In this document: piece by piece, positions 30,220 to 39,515 of the stretch
Layout: each line of letters opens with the position of its first letter
Numbering within the stretch: position 1 is the first letter of the stretch
Source: Brevundimonas pondensis
Lineage (GTDB): Bacteria > Pseudomonadota > Alphaproteobacteria > Caulobacterales > Caulobacteraceae
Assembly: GCF_017487345.1 (NCBI RefSeq)
Contig: NZ_CP062006.1
Location: 1,184,001 to 1,248,000, forward strand
DNA length: 64,000 bases
Reading direction: 5' to 3'
Notes under the pieces: generated by a model
Told to the model about the DNA's origin: nothing
Databases searched by the model: none
Seen by the model: only the letters and a program-made list of their open reading frames with translations
Made by a program: the position numbers and the translations under genes

Positions 30220-30672
30220 ATGACCGATATCGCACGACGGGCGGCGACGCCCTGGCATCTGTGGCTGGTAGGCCTGCTGTCACTGGCCTGGAACGGCTAT
30301 GGCGCGTTCGACTTCATCCAGACCACGACGCGGGGCGAGGCCTATATGCGGGCGTCCGGCTTTGACGACGCCATGATCGCCTATTTCACCGCCATGCCGA
30401 CGTGGATGTATGCGCCGTGGATCATGGGGGTCTGGGGCGCGGTTCTGGGGTCGTTGCTCTTGCTGGCGCGCAGCCGTTGGGCGGTCCCCGCCTACGCCGT
30501 CTCCCTGATCGGGGCGGTGGTCAGTCTGATCTATCAGAAGGCGCTCAATCCGCCGCCGCCGCTGCCGGAGGCGGTGAAGATGATGGAATGGATGCCCTAT
30601 GGCATCGTGGTCATCGCCCTGTTGCTGCTCTGGTACGCTTGGACCATGGCGAAGAAGGGCGTCCTCCGCTAA
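30220..30672 (+). CDS. Conserved membrane protein, four segments
   Basis: This 150-residue protein has four hydrophobic segments (about WHLWLVGLLSLAWNGYGAF, MYAPWIMGVWGAVLGSLLLLA, AVPAYAVSLIGAVVSLIYQ and YGIVVIALLLLWYAW) and no further recognisable domain. It resembles small uncharacterised inner-membrane proteins of alphaproteobacteria. gggaggga lies just before the ATG. The next gene starts 12 nt after its stop, so the two are probably co-transcribed. Confidence 0.75.
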   Translation: MTDIARRAATPWHLWLVGLLSLAWNGYGAFDFIQTTTRGEAYMRASGFDDAMIAYFTAMPTWMYAPWIMGVWGAVLGSLLLLARSRWAVPAYAVSLIGAVVSLIYQKALNPPPPLPEAVKMMEWMPYGIVVIALLLLWYAWTMAKKGVLR

Positions 30673-30683
30673 AGGCTCGGCGG

Positions 30684-31412
30684 GTGAAAACCCGCCAGCC
30701 CGCTTCCCTGACCGAAGAAGACATCGCCGCCGTCCGTTCGTGGGTCATCCACGAGGACGCGCACATCATCGCCTTCAACAAGCCGTCCGGCCTGTCGAGC
30801 CAGGGCGGACGCATCCAGGCCCATACCCTGGACGACCTTCTGTGGGCCTTTGCGCGCTCAAACGGCAAGCGGCCTGAGCTGGTGCACCGGCTGGACCGCG
30901 ACACCTCGGGCGTCATCCTGGCGGCCAAGACCAAGCCCGCCGCCGGGTTCCTGGGCAAGGCCATGCAGATGCGCCGCTTCCAGAAGACCTATCTGGCCCT
31001 GGTGTCCTCGGCTCCCGAGCCGAAGTCGGGTCGCATCACCGCCGCCCTGCGCCGTGAAGAGATCGGGCGTGAATCCTATATGCGGGTGGTCGAGTTCGAC
31101 GCCCCGGGCGCGCAGGGCGCCGTCAGCGGCTATCGCACCCTGGCCGCCAGCGAGGATGGCGCTTTGGTCGAGTTGTCGCCCGAGACGGGGCGGATGCACC
31201 AGCTGCGGGTCCATATGGCCTCGATCGGTCGGCCACTGGTTGGCGACGTGCGCTATGGCGGCGCGCTGACCTTCGCCGGTCGCGGCGCTCCGCGCCTGAT
31301 GCTGCACGCGGCCAGACTGTCCTTCCCGCACCCCGAAGGCGGCGAGCGCGTGACGCTGGAAGCGGCTCCGCCCGAGGATTTTGCCGCCTTGAAAGCGGCG
31401 GCGGGGCTCTAG
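30684..31412 (+). CDS. RluA-family pseudouridine synthase
   Basis: This 242-residue enzyme of the RluA superfamily has HRLDRDTSG with catalytic D71, IAFNKPSGLSSQGG before it, and SPETGRMHQLRVHMASIGRPLVGDVRYGG. It lacks an S4 domain, like RluA, which modifies 23S rRNA and tRNA. The start is GTG 30684, directly after aaagg; the longer in-frame stretch upstream lies inside the previous gene. The exact uridine target is unknown. Confidence 0.88.
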   Translation: MKTRQPASLTEEDIAAVRSWVIHEDAHIIAFNKPSGLSSQGGRIQAHTLDDLLWAFARSNGKRPELVHRLDRDTSGVILAAKTKPAAGFLGKAMQMRRFQKTYLALVSSAPEPKSGRITAALRREEIGRESYMRVVEFDAPGAQGAVSGYRTLAASEDGALVELSPETGRMHQLRVHMASIGRPLVGDVRYGGALTFAGRGAPRLMLHAARLSFPHPEGGERVTLEAAPPEDFAALKAAAGL

Positions 31413-31486
31413 CCGGTTCAGCCTCTGTTCAGCTTCACGGCGGAACATCCCGACGGGCCCGGCGCTAATCGGGCAGGGAGAACGGC

Positions 31487-31981
31487 ATGAAACGTCTGAC
31501 CTTCGGCCTGATCGCGGTTTCGGCTCTGGCGCTGAGCGCCTGCGCCAGCCTGGCCCCCTATGGCCCGCAGCAATCGGCGCGGGGGCAGGGGTTCAGCGAG
31601 CAGCAGATCGAATCCAACCGTTTCCGCGTCACCTACAACGGCGTCGGCGCAGCCGGCCCGGTGGTCGATCGCGCCCTGTTTCGCGCGGGGCAACTGACCG
31701 TGGATCAGGGCTATGACTGGTTCGAGGTGACGCAGCGCTGGATCGACGGCCGTCCCGACAGCGCCGGCGGCGTGCGCCCCAGCGTCTCGATTGGGGCGGG
31801 GTCCAGCCGGTACGGCGGCTATCGCTCATCGGGCGTCGGTGTCGGCCTGGGCTTCGATCTCAGCGGGCCGCAGCCGACCTCGACCACGCTCGAGATCGTC
31901 ATGGGACGCGGCGCCAAGCCGGATCGGCCCGACGCTTATGACGCGCGCCGGGTTCAGGACGCGATCCGGTCGCGGCTATAG
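31487..31981 (+). CDS. CC0125/CC1285-family lipoprotein
   Basis: This 164-residue protein has the lipobox LSAC (16-19). The body reads IESNRFRVTYNGVGAAGPVVDRALFRAGQLTVDQGYDWFEVTQRW, typical of the small CC0125/CC1285 lipoproteins known from Caulobacteraceae, and ends in a Gly-rich strand region with TTLEIVMGRG. Function unknown; probably in the outer membrane or periplasm. The family is one of the pointers to the host lineage. Confidence 0.8.
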   Translation: MKRLTFGLIAVSALALSACASLAPYGPQQSARGQGFSEQQIESNRFRVTYNGVGAAGPVVDRALFRAGQLTVDQGYDWFEVTQRWIDGRPDSAGGVRPSVSIGAGSSRYGGYRSSGVGVGLGFDLSGPQPTSTTLEIVMGRGAKPDRPDAYDARRVQDAIRSRL

Positions 31982-32036
31982 CCGCACGAAGGCGCGAGCT
32001 CGAGAAGGCCGGGCGGCGGGCGGATGGCTGCCGCGA

Positions 32037-32573
32037 TTACTGACGCTTGGCCCGGACGGCGGGGTTGTTGGCGACCTTGAGCATATAGCTGCCCATGGCG
32101 GCCCGACGGATTTTGACGGGCAGACCCGCGGAAGCGCGGAACTGTAGAGGCGTGGTGTCGATCTGACGCCAGGTTGATCCATCGGCGAGATAGAAGGTCC
32201 AGCCTGCGCCGGCGACGTAGGAGGCCCGTTCCAGGGTGGTTTCGACCTCGTCCAGCTGGCTGCGTTCGCCGCCCAGAAGGCTGGATACGTCTGGCAGGGC
32301 GAAGCCGAAAAGCGCGCGGTTCGTCTCCAGCACGCGCCGCCGCTCGACAACGACGATTTCTCCCGTCTGTTCGGCGAGGCGCAAGGAATCAGCTGCTGCA
32401 TCGTAGCAGGCGAGCCGCGTGCTGGTTTCGGCCAATGAGCGGCAGTCGAGCAGCCGTTGCATCGCCGGGGCCGTCGGCGAGCTCGCGCTCTGCGCATAAC
32501 CTTGATCTGTATGCAGCGAAACCGCAAAAAACAGTCCGGATGCGACGAGAATTTTTCTCGTAACGGCGTTCAT
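32037..32573 (-). CDS. Conserved secreted protein of unknown function
   Basis: This 178-residue protein has a signal peptide (KILVASGLFFAVSL...QGYAQ, processing near residue 28). It contains MQRLLDCRSLAETSTRLACYDAAADSL, a Cys-paired motif common in secreted proteins of this lineage, then a C-terminal domain without a clear relative. It is divergent from the TonB-dependent receptor, with 254 nt between the two starts. Confidence 0.7.
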   Translation of the reverse strand: MNAVTRKILVASGLFFAVSLHTDQGYAQSASSPTAPAMQRLLDCRSLAETSTRLACYDAAADSLRLAEQTGEIVVVERRRVLETNRALFGFALPDVSSLLGGERSQLDEVETTLERASYVAGAGWTFYLADGSTWRQIDTTPLQFRASAGLPVKIRRAAMGSYMLKVANNPAVRAKRQ

Positions 32574-32827
32574 GTGGTGTTCCTTGTCGATAATCCGGCG
32601 AATGGCGCTTCAAGTTTACCTTGCGCAACCTGTCGTTAAAGCGTGTCTACTTTGCGACATATGGGGCGCCATGTTTTTACAGCTAAGTAATTTCGTGGCG
32701 TAAATTGGACTGCTTGTCGTAATCCGTCTGCCTATTGATGGGCGAGTCTAGGACTTGGTTCCCATCAGAATTCCGGGCGGTAGCAGGAACCTTTGCTTTA
32801 TCGTCCTTCGTCAGGAGAGGGTTAAAC

Positions 32828-35818
32828 TTGACCAACAAACGTGAGCGGCTTCTGGCCACGACGATGATCGCCGGCTTTGCGCTGGCGGGCCTCGCCGCGC
32901 CGGCCATGGCCCAGTCCCAGACTGCTGAAGAGCAGACGACCCAGGTCGGCGAAATCGTCGTCACCGGTTCGCGGATTGCGCGCCAGGACTATCAATCGAC
33001 CAGCCCGATCGTGACGGTCGACACCCAGGACTTCCAGGCGACGGGTTCGGTCACGATCGACAGCCTGCTGAACGACATGCCGCAGTTCGTGCCGTCGATC
33101 AGCTCGACCTCGAACAACCCCTCGAACGGCGGTCAGGCCAACCTGAACCTCCGCGGTCTGGGCACGGCTCGCACCCTGGTGCTGATGAACGGCCGTCGCG
33201 TCGTGCCGTCGAACGCCAGTGGCGTGGTTGACGTCAACATCCTGCCCACCGCCCTGATCAAGAACATCGAAGTCATTTCCGGCGGCGCCTCGGCGGCCTA
33301 TGGTTCGGACGCTCTGGCCGGCGTGGCCAACTTCATCCTGAACGACAGCTTCGAAGGCGTTCAGGTCGACGTCCAGTACGGTGAAACCGATCGCAGCGAC
33401 GGAACGACCGAGAGCTACTCGCTGACTGTCGGCGGCAACTTCGCCGACGACCGGGGCAACATGGTCCTGTCGCTGAGCCGTTCGACCCGCGCCCAGATCT
33501 ACAACGGTGCTCGTGACTGGTCCTCGATCTCGGGCGCTTCGGGCACCACGCCGCTGGGCTCGACCACGTTCGACGCCAACAACCTGCCCACGCAGGCCTT
33601 CGTCAACGGCTATTTCGGCACCCCGACCGTCTGCCCGACGGGCACCAACCCGACGGCGCCTTGCATCGGTAACTCGAGCCAGTTCGGTTTCAACAACGAC
33701 GGCTCGCTGTTCAGCTATGTGCTGACGCGTAACTTCAAGAGCCCGGGCGGCATCACCTATGATGGCTTCGCTCAGCCTGGCGTGGGCACCTATGCCTTCA
33801 ACACCGGCGCTCTGAACTCGCTGCAACTGCCGCTGGATCGCTGGAGCGCCTATGCCGGTGGTCGTTACACGATCAACGACAATGCCGAGGTCTATTCGAA
33901 CCTGCTGTTCACGCAGTACGAAGCGCAGCAGGAACTGGCCGCCACGCCCGCCGCGAACAACGTTCCTGGCACGGGCTTCCGCGTCCCCTCGACCAACCCC
34001 TTCATCGGCGCGACGCTGCGTTCCTTCCTGAACTCGCGTCCGAATCCGAACAGCTCGTTCCTGCTGAACAAGCGTTTCACCGAAGTCGGCGGCCGGATCG
34101 GCAACGATCGGTATAACGTCTATCAGCTGACGACCGGCATTCGTGGTGAAGTGCCGCAAAGCCGCTGGACCTATGACGTCTACGCCCAGTACGGCCGCGT
34201 CGACAACACCACCACCCAGATGGGCAACGTGTCGCGCTCGGCGGTTCAGCGTCTGCTGGATGCGCCCGACGGCGGCGCCAGCCTCTGCGCCGGCGGTTTC
34301 AACCCGTTCGGCGAATCCAACCTGTCGCCGTCGTGCGTGGCCTATATTTCGCGCACGGGTCAAAACACCACCGTGTCGGAGCAGACGGTCGTTGAAGGCT
34401 CGCTGCAAGGCCAGCTGTTCACGCTTCCGGCGGGTGAAGTTCGCGGCGCCTTCGGCGTGCAATATCGTCAGGACAACTACGCCTTCCGTCCGGACGCCTC
34501 GCTGGCCCAGAGCAACCCTGTCGTGGCCCGTCCGGACGGCGGTTCCAACGGTGGTTCGGAAATCGCTGGCTTCAACCCCTCGCAGGCTCTGAGCGGCTCG
34601 ACGAACTCCAAGGAAGTGTTCGCCGAAGTTCTGGTGCCGGTTCTGGCTGACCTGCCGTTCATCCAGCAGCTCGACCTGACGCTGGGCTACCGCTACTCGG
34701 ACTACAACACGATCGGCGGCGTTTCGGCCTACAAGGCTGACGTGGAATGGCAGATCGTGGACGGTCTGCGCTTCCGCGGCGGCGCCAACCGCGCCGTTCG
34801 TGCTCCGTCGATCGGCGAACTGTTCGCGCCGACCAACACCAGCTTCCCCTCGGTCGGTACGCCTTCGGCTACGGGCCTGTCGGGCGACCCCTGCGATATT
34901 CGCAGCAGCTACCGCAACGGCGCCAACGCCGCCAAGGTCCGGGATCTCTGCCTGGCTCAAGGCATCTCGTCGGCTTCGATCGACAGCTACCAGTTCGGCA
35001 ACAACCAGGTGTCGGGCATCACGGGCGGCAACGTGAACCTGGAAGAAGAAACCGCGGACACCTGGTCGGCCGGTCTCGTCTATCAGTCGCGCTTCCAGCA
35101 CCCGCTGCTGTCGGGCTTCTCGGCCTCGATCGACTACTACAACATCGAGATCACCAACGTGATCGGCACCGTCGGCGCTGCGGCCCAGCTGCAGGGCTGC
35201 TACAACGCTCAAGGTCAAAACCCGACCTACGATCCGAACAACGGCTACTGCCAGCTGTTCGCGCGTGACCCGCTGACCGGCAACGTGACGCAGGCCCGCG
35301 AGCTGAACCAGAACCTGGCCACGCTGAAGACCTCGGGCGTCGATGCCCAGTTCGACTGGCGCGTGCAACTGGCTGACGCCGGTCTGCCCGATTGGGGTGC
35401 GCTGAGCGCCAACGTCGTCGTTGGCTGGCTGAGCGACTGGCAGCGCCAGGACACCGCTGGCGGTCCGTTCATCAACCGCACGGGCACCATTGACAGCGTC
35501 TTCGGCAACACCTTCCCCGAGTGGAAGATGCTGTCGTCGCTGAACTGGTCGATGGGGGCGTTTGGCGCCGGCGTCCGTTGGCGTCGCGTGGGTGAGATGA
35601 CCCAGTTCGGCACCACCACGGTGCTGGAGCCGCTGCACTACTTCGACCTGAACGGGTCGTGGGCGGTCAACGATACGGTCGTCCTGCGTGCAGGCGTGAA
35701 CAACCTGACCGACGAAGATCCCCGGACCTATTCGCCGGGCGTTCAGGCCAACACCGATCCGTCGACCTACGACGTGCTCGGCCGCCGCTACTACGTCGGC
35801 CTGACCGCGCGCTTCTAA
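32828..35818 (+). CDS. TonB-dependent outer-membrane receptor
   Basis: This 996-residue receptor has a signal peptide (MTNKRERLLATTMIAGFALAGLAAPAMA), a plug domain (EIVVTGSRIARQDYQSTSPI, then NLRGLGTARTLVLMNGRRVVPSNA and SGGASAAYGSDALAGVANFIL) and a long barrel ending YYVGLTARF with the terminal aromatic. Several Cys pairs occur in loops. The start is TTG at 32828: AGGAGAGG lies at 32813-32820, while the upstream in-frame ATG at 32735 would place 31 extra residues before the signal peptide. The ligand is unknown. Confidence 0.93.
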   Translation: MTNKRERLLATTMIAGFALAGLAAPAMAQSQTAEEQTTQVGEIVVTGSRIARQDYQSTSPIVTVDTQDFQATGSVTIDSLLNDMPQFVPSISSTSNNPSNGGQANLNLRGLGTARTLVLMNGRRVVPSNASGVVDVNILPTALIKNIEVISGGASAAYGSDALAGVANFILNDSFEGVQVDVQYGETDRSDGTTESYSLTVGGNFADDRGNMVLSLSRSTRAQIYNGARDWSSISGASGTTPLGSTTFDANNLPTQAFVNGYFGTPTVCPTGTNPTAPCIGNSSQFGFNNDGSLFSYVLTRNFKSPGGITYDGFAQPGVGTYAFNTGALNSLQLPLDRWSAYAGGRYTINDNAEVYSNLLFTQYEAQQELAATPAANNVPGTGFRVPSTNPFIGATLRSFLNSRPNPNSSFLLNKRFTEVGGRIGNDRYNVYQLTTGIRGEVPQSRWTYDVYAQYGRVDNTTTQMGNVSRSAVQRLLDAPDGGASLCAGGFNPFGESNLSPSCVAYISRTGQNTTVSEQTVVEGSLQGQLFTLPAGEVRGAFGVQYRQDNYAFRPDASLAQSNPVVARPDGGSNGGSEIAGFNPSQALSGSTNSKEVFAEVLVPVLADLPFIQQLDLTLGYRYSDYNTIGGVSAYKADVEWQIVDGLRFRGGANRAVRAPSIGELFAPTNTSFPSVGTPSATGLSGDPCDIRSSYRNGANAAKVRDLCLAQGISSASIDSYQFGNNQVSGITGGNVNLEEETADTWSAGLVYQSRFQHPLLSGFSASIDYYNIEITNVIGTVGAAAQLQGCYNAQGQNPTYDPNNGYCQLFARDPLTGNVTQARELNQNLATLKTSGVDAQFDWRVQLADAGLPDWGALSANVVVGWLSDWQRQDTAGGPFINRTGTIDSVFGNTFPEWKMLSSLNWSMGAFGAGVRWRRVGEMTQFGTTTVLEPLHYFDLNGSWAVNDTVVLRAGVNNLTDEDPRTYSPGVQANTDPSTYDVLGRRYYVGLTARF

Positions 35819-35837
35819 GCCCGGTCAGTTTCAAGAG

Positions 35838-35868
35838 AGGGCGGCGGGTTTCGACCCGCCGCCCTTTT
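35838..35868 (+). terminator. Terminator of the TonB-dependent receptor gene
   Basis: agggcggcgggt (35838-35849) / acccgccgccct (35854-35865) with a ttcg-type tetraloop and a T5 tail, 19 nt after the stop. The stem is identical to that behind rplQ. Confidence 0.95.
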
Positions 35869-35957
35869 TGATTCCGGGGAGCCGCCGAGCCGGAGCGGGT
35901 TTCTCCATCGCCTGCATGATTTTCGCCAAACCTGACCACGCGGTGTAGAAGCCCGGC

Positions 35958-36356
35958 ATGATGCAAATTCTTCTTGTCGCCGCCGGCGGCGCCCTGGGGG
36001 CCATGGCCCGCTATGGGCTGGGTCTGACGGTCGGGCGGTTCGCGCCGGGCGCAGCGTGGCCATGGGCGACCATGACCGCCAATATCACCGGCGGCCTGCT
36101 GATGGGGCTGTTGGCCGGGTGGCTGGCGCTGAAGGCGGGCGCGGGGCAGGAGAGCATCCGTCTGTTCGCCGCCGTTGGCCTGCTGGGCGGCTTCACCACC
36201 TTTTCGGCCTTTTCGCTGGAAGCGGCGCTGATGATCGAACGCCGTGAACTGGCCACGGCTTTCGTCTATGTGGCGGGTTCGGTGGTTGTTTCCATCGCCG
36301 CCCTGTTCGTCGGCCTGATGATCGCGCGCAAACTGTTTACCGGAGTGGGCGCATGA
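35958..36356 (+). CDS. crcB: Fluoride ion channel, CrcB/Fluc family
   Basis: This 132-residue protein has four hydrophobic segments and the Fluc motifs GGALGAMARYGLG near the N-terminus, TANITGGLLMG (the conserved Asn) and GLLGGFTTFSAFSLE. Such channels export fluoride as dual-topology dimers. No fluoride riboswitch is evident in the 89-nt upstream stretch. The stop overlaps the ATG of rluC. Confidence 0.95.
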   Translation: MMQILLVAAGGALGAMARYGLGLTVGRFAPGAAWPWATMTANITGGLLMGLLAGWLALKAGAGQESIRLFAAVGLLGGFTTFSAFSLEAALMIERRELATAFVYVAGSVVVSIAALFVGLMIARKLFTGVGA

Positions 36357-37348
36357 GCCGCGAAGTCCAGACCCTCTACGTCGCCGAAGACGAGCACGAC
36401 ATCCGCCTGGACCGGTGGTTCAAGCGCCGCTGGCCGCATCTGACTCACATCCAGGTCGAGAAGATGGCCCGCAGCGGCCAGATCCGCGTCGATGGTTCGC
36501 GGGTCAAGCCGCAGGATCGTCTGACCGCCGGGGCCGCCGTGCGCGTGCCGCCTCTGCCCGAAGCCAATCCGCGCAAGCCGGGCGACCTGCATGAACTGAC
36601 CGAGCGCGACGTGGCCTACGCCAAGTCGCTGGTCCTCTATGAAGACGACATGGTCATCGCCCTGAACAAGCCGCACGGCCTGGCCGTGCAGGGTGGCACC
36701 AAGACGACCAAGCACGTCGACCGTCTGCTGTCGGCCTGGGGCGAGGGGATGGACCGGCCGCGTCTGGTCCACCGTCTGGACCGCGACACCTCGGGCGTGC
36801 TGCTGCTGGGCAAGGGGCCCGAGGCGGCCAAGCGTCTGGCCGGGGCTTTCGCCCGGCGTCAGGCCAAGAAGACCTATTGGGCCATCGTCATCGGCAACCC
36901 CAAGCCGACGCACGGTCAGATCGACATGGCGCTGAAGAAGACCGGCATCAACGACTTCGAGATGATGCGTCCCGCCGAACCCAAGGACCCCAAGGGCGAG
37001 CCGGCCGAGACCGCCTTCGCCACCATCAGCCGTGCCGCCCACCGCGCGGCCTGGATGGCGCTGCGTCCATTCACTGGTCGCACGCACCAGCTGCGCGCCC
37101 ACATGGCCGCCATAGGCCACCCCATCCTGGGCGATCCCAAGTATGGGGACGAGAAGTCGCGCGAGCTGTCCGGCGTGCTGAAGCTGCAACTGCACGCCCG
37201 CCGGATCGAGCTGGACCATCCGCGCGGCGGCAAGTTGATCGTCGAGGCGCCGCTGAGTCCTGAAATGAAGGCTGGCTTCGCCCACTTCGGTTTCTCCGAG
37301 GATGAAAGCGACGTGGACCCCTTCGAAGGGGTCAAGCGCCAGCGATGA
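36353..37348 (+). CDS. rluC: 23S rRNA pseudouridine synthase, RluC-like
   Basis: This 331-residue enzyme has an N-terminal S4 RNA-binding domain (IRLDRWFKRRWPHLTHIQVEKMARSGQIRVDG) and a RluA-type catalytic domain with HRLDRDTSG (140-148; catalytic D143) and PFTGRTHQLRAHMAAIGHPILGDPKYG. RluC modifies three positions of 23S rRNA in E. coli. It overlaps crcB and the next gene by 4 nt each, so the block is probably one operon. Confidence 0.92.
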   Translation: MSREVQTLYVAEDEHDIRLDRWFKRRWPHLTHIQVEKMARSGQIRVDGSRVKPQDRLTAGAAVRVPPLPEANPRKPGDLHELTERDVAYAKSLVLYEDDMVIALNKPHGLAVQGGTKTTKHVDRLLSAWGEGMDRPRLVHRLDRDTSGVLLLGKGPEAAKRLAGAFARRQAKKTYWAIVIGNPKPTHGQIDMALKKTGINDFEMMRPAEPKDPKGEPAETAFATISRAAHRAAWMALRPFTGRTHQLRAHMAAIGHPILGDPKYGDEKSRELSGVLKLQLHARRIELDHPRGGKLIVEAPLSPEMKAGFAHFGFSEDESDVDPFEGVKRQR

Positions 37349-38832
37349 GCCATGACGGTCGTTCCAGCCCTGAGCGCGCGGCCATCGACCGTTTGATTGC
37401 TGCTGGCCGCCTTGATGAGGCTCTGGCCGCGTTGCGCGTGGCGCCGGATGCGGCGGCGACCTGGCCTTTGCAGGCTGACCTTCTCAAGCAACTGGGGCGT
37501 TTGGACGAAGCTCTGGCGTTGCGCTTCGCCCAGGTGAAGGCTCGACCGACTAGCAGTGTGTCGGAGCATAATCTGGCGGCGCTCCTGGGCGACATGCATC
37601 GACACGTTGAGGCCGAGGCCGCAGTCCGTCGCGCTTTCGCCAAGGGCGGTGACGCGCCGGAAACCTGGCTGGTGCTGGCTCGGTCGCTGGCAGGGCAGGA
37701 GAAGGGCGACGACGCGGAACAGGCCTATCGTCAGGCAGTGTCGCGTCGTCCGACCCATGTCGAAGCCCTGCGTGAATTGGCGCAACTGATCTGGATGCGA
37801 ACCGCCGACGCCACGCGTGCCCTGGCGCCGGTTCGCGAGGCGCTGGATCGTGCACCCGGCGACAGCGGGGTGCGCTGTCTGTTGGGTCTACTGATGGACT
37901 ACACGGGCTCGACGCCGCGCGAGGTGTGGAGCGCGCTGGTTGAAGGCGAAACGCGCCGTGATCCAGCCCTTGATCTGGCCGCCGCCTCCGCCGCCCTGTC
38001 GTTCGATCGGGATCTGGCGCTCGATCATGCACTTGCGGCCGCGGCCGCCGCGCCGGGCCACCCGTTTGTGGCCTTGAAGCTGGCCGAGATCAGACTGGCG
38101 CGGGGCGAACTGGATCAGGCCGCTGTTCTGCTCGCCGGGACCGACGAGCCGGCAGAGGATCAGAACTGGCTGTCGCTGAAGGCCACGTTTGAGCGGTTAT
38201 CAGGCGCGTCGGACGGCCCGGCGTTGAATGACTACGAGGCTTTCGTGCAAGGCCAGGTCATTGATACGCCGGAGGGCTGGTCTGATCTGATCACCTATCT
38301 CGACGATCTCGCGGCTGCGTTGCGCCGGCTGCACACGTTCCAGACGCATCCCGTGGGCCAAAGTCTGCGGCACGGGACGCAGACCCATGTCGATCTGCGG
38401 GCCAGCGAGGATCCCGCCATTCGCGCCTTTTTCAGCGCCATCGATGGTCCGATCGGGCGTTATCTGGAGCGGCTGGGGAACGGCGATGATCCCTTGCGGC
38501 GGCGCAACACCGGCGCCTATCGCATCGTGGGCTGCTGGTCGGTGCAGTTGGTCCCCGGCGGCTATCATGCGCCGCACGTCCACCCCGAAGGCTGGCTGTC
38601 CTCGGCCTGCTATATCGATCTGCCGACGGCGGTGGAGGCGGGCGGTCGAGAGGGTTGGATCGGCTTTGGCGCGCCGCCGTTCGTCTGCGCCACGCCCACG
38701 CCGCCTGAACACTACGAGAAGCCGGAACCGGGCAAGCTGGTGCTGTTTCCGTCCTATATGTGGCACGGGACCGTGCCGTTCTCTGGTGAGGAGACCCGCC
38801 TGACCATCGCCTTTGACGTGGTTCCCGCATGA
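37345..38832 (+). CDS. TPR protein with C-terminal 2OG-Fe(II) oxygenase domain
   Basis: This 495-residue cytoplasmic protein has N-terminal TPR-like repeats over about residues 1-280 (RLDEALAALRVAPDAAATWPLQADLLKQLGRLDEALAL and similar helices). A C-terminal domain (about 300-495) resembles the 2OG-Fe(II) oxygenase family PF13759. Candidate ligands are H411/H413 in APHVHPEGWLSSACYIDLP and H474 in FPSYMWHGTVPF, followed by R in EETRLTIAFDV. Substrate unknown; the TPR part suggests protein binding. It overlaps rluC and the HAD gene by 4 nt each. Confidence 0.85.
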   Translation: MSHDGRSSPERAAIDRLIAAGRLDEALAALRVAPDAAATWPLQADLLKQLGRLDEALALRFAQVKARPTSSVSEHNLAALLGDMHRHVEAEAAVRRAFAKGGDAPETWLVLARSLAGQEKGDDAEQAYRQAVSRRPTHVEALRELAQLIWMRTADATRALAPVREALDRAPGDSGVRCLLGLLMDYTGSTPREVWSALVEGETRRDPALDLAAASAALSFDRDLALDHALAAAAAAPGHPFVALKLAEIRLARGELDQAAVLLAGTDEPAEDQNWLSLKATFERLSGASDGPALNDYEAFVQGQVIDTPEGWSDLITYLDDLAAALRRLHTFQTHPVGQSLRHGTQTHVDLRASEDPAIRAFFSAIDGPIGRYLERLGNGDDPLRRRNTGAYRIVGCWSVQLVPGGYHAPHVHPEGWLSSACYIDLPTAVEAGGREGWIGFGAPPFVCATPTPPEHYEKPEPGKLVLFPSYMWHGTVPFSGEETRLTIAFDVVPA

Positions 38833-39506
38833 CCCGCCCGCTTGCCGTCTTCGATATCGATGGGACCCTGGTGGACAGCCGGGCCTCGATCCACCGCGCC
38901 TGCTGCGAAGCTGCGCGCGAGCTGGGCCTGGCCGAGCCCTCCTATGACCGGGTGCGCCAGATTGTCGGGCTGACGCTGGACAAGGCGCTACACGTGCTGG
39001 AGCCCGGGTTGACGCTGGCGGAGTTGGCGGACTTTGTCGCCGCCTTTCAGGCCAGCTTCCGCGCCATGTACGACGCCGGCCACGAAGAGCCTCTCTATCC
39101 CGGCGTCATGGACACCCTGCGTCGTCTGAAGCGCGACGGCTGGCGGTTGTCGCTGGCGACGGGGCAGAACCGACGCGGCGTGGCTCGCAATCTGGCGCGG
39201 CCGGAATGGAGCACGCTTTTCCTGTCCAGCCACTGCTCCGCCGATGGTCCGGGCAAACCCGATCCGGCCATGCTGTTCGCCGCCATGACCGCCTGTGGAG
39301 CCGACGCCGCCTCTACCGTCATGATCGGCGACACCAGCCACGACATCCTGATGGCCCTGAACGCCGGCGTGCATCCTCTGGGCGTCGGCTGGGGTTTCCA
39401 TACCCATGGGGAACAGATGGCGGCGGGCGCGCATCACGTCGCCGTCGACTGCCCCGATCTGGAGGCGGCGCTGGACCGCTTCGCCTCAACCGCTATCGCT
39501 GCTTAG
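38829..39506 (+). CDS. HAD-superfamily phosphatase, phosphoglycolate-phosphatase-like
   Basis: This 225-residue enzyme has motif I FDIDGT with D9 and D11, the cap region (about 16-80), motif II SLATGQN, a GKPDPAMLF loop and motif III VMIGDTSHDILMALNAG. The pattern matches Gph/PGP-like hydrolases; the physiological substrate is not certain. It is coupled to the upstream oxygenase gene (ATGA overlap) and lies 9 nt before the ATP12 gene. Confidence 0.9.
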   Translation: MTRPLAVFDIDGTLVDSRASIHRACCEAARELGLAEPSYDRVRQIVGLTLDKALHVLEPGLTLAELADFVAAFQASFRAMYDAGHEEPLYPGVMDTLRRLKRDGWRLSLATGQNRRGVARNLARPEWSTLFLSSHCSADGPGKPDPAMLFAAMTACGADAASTVMIGDTSHDILMALNAGVHPLGVGWGFHTHGEQMAAGAHHVAVDCPDLEAALDRFASTAIAA

Positions 39507-39515
39507 AAGACCGTC

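Noticed and set aside
32822..35638. 938-codon open frame opposite the TonB receptor
   Set aside because: It runs the length of a strongly supported receptor gene and encodes no recognisable domain; GC-rich third positions create long antisense frames.
35869..35957. Fluoride riboswitch before crcB
   Set aside because: I could not find the conserved pseudoknot pattern in the 89 nt between the terminator and crcB.
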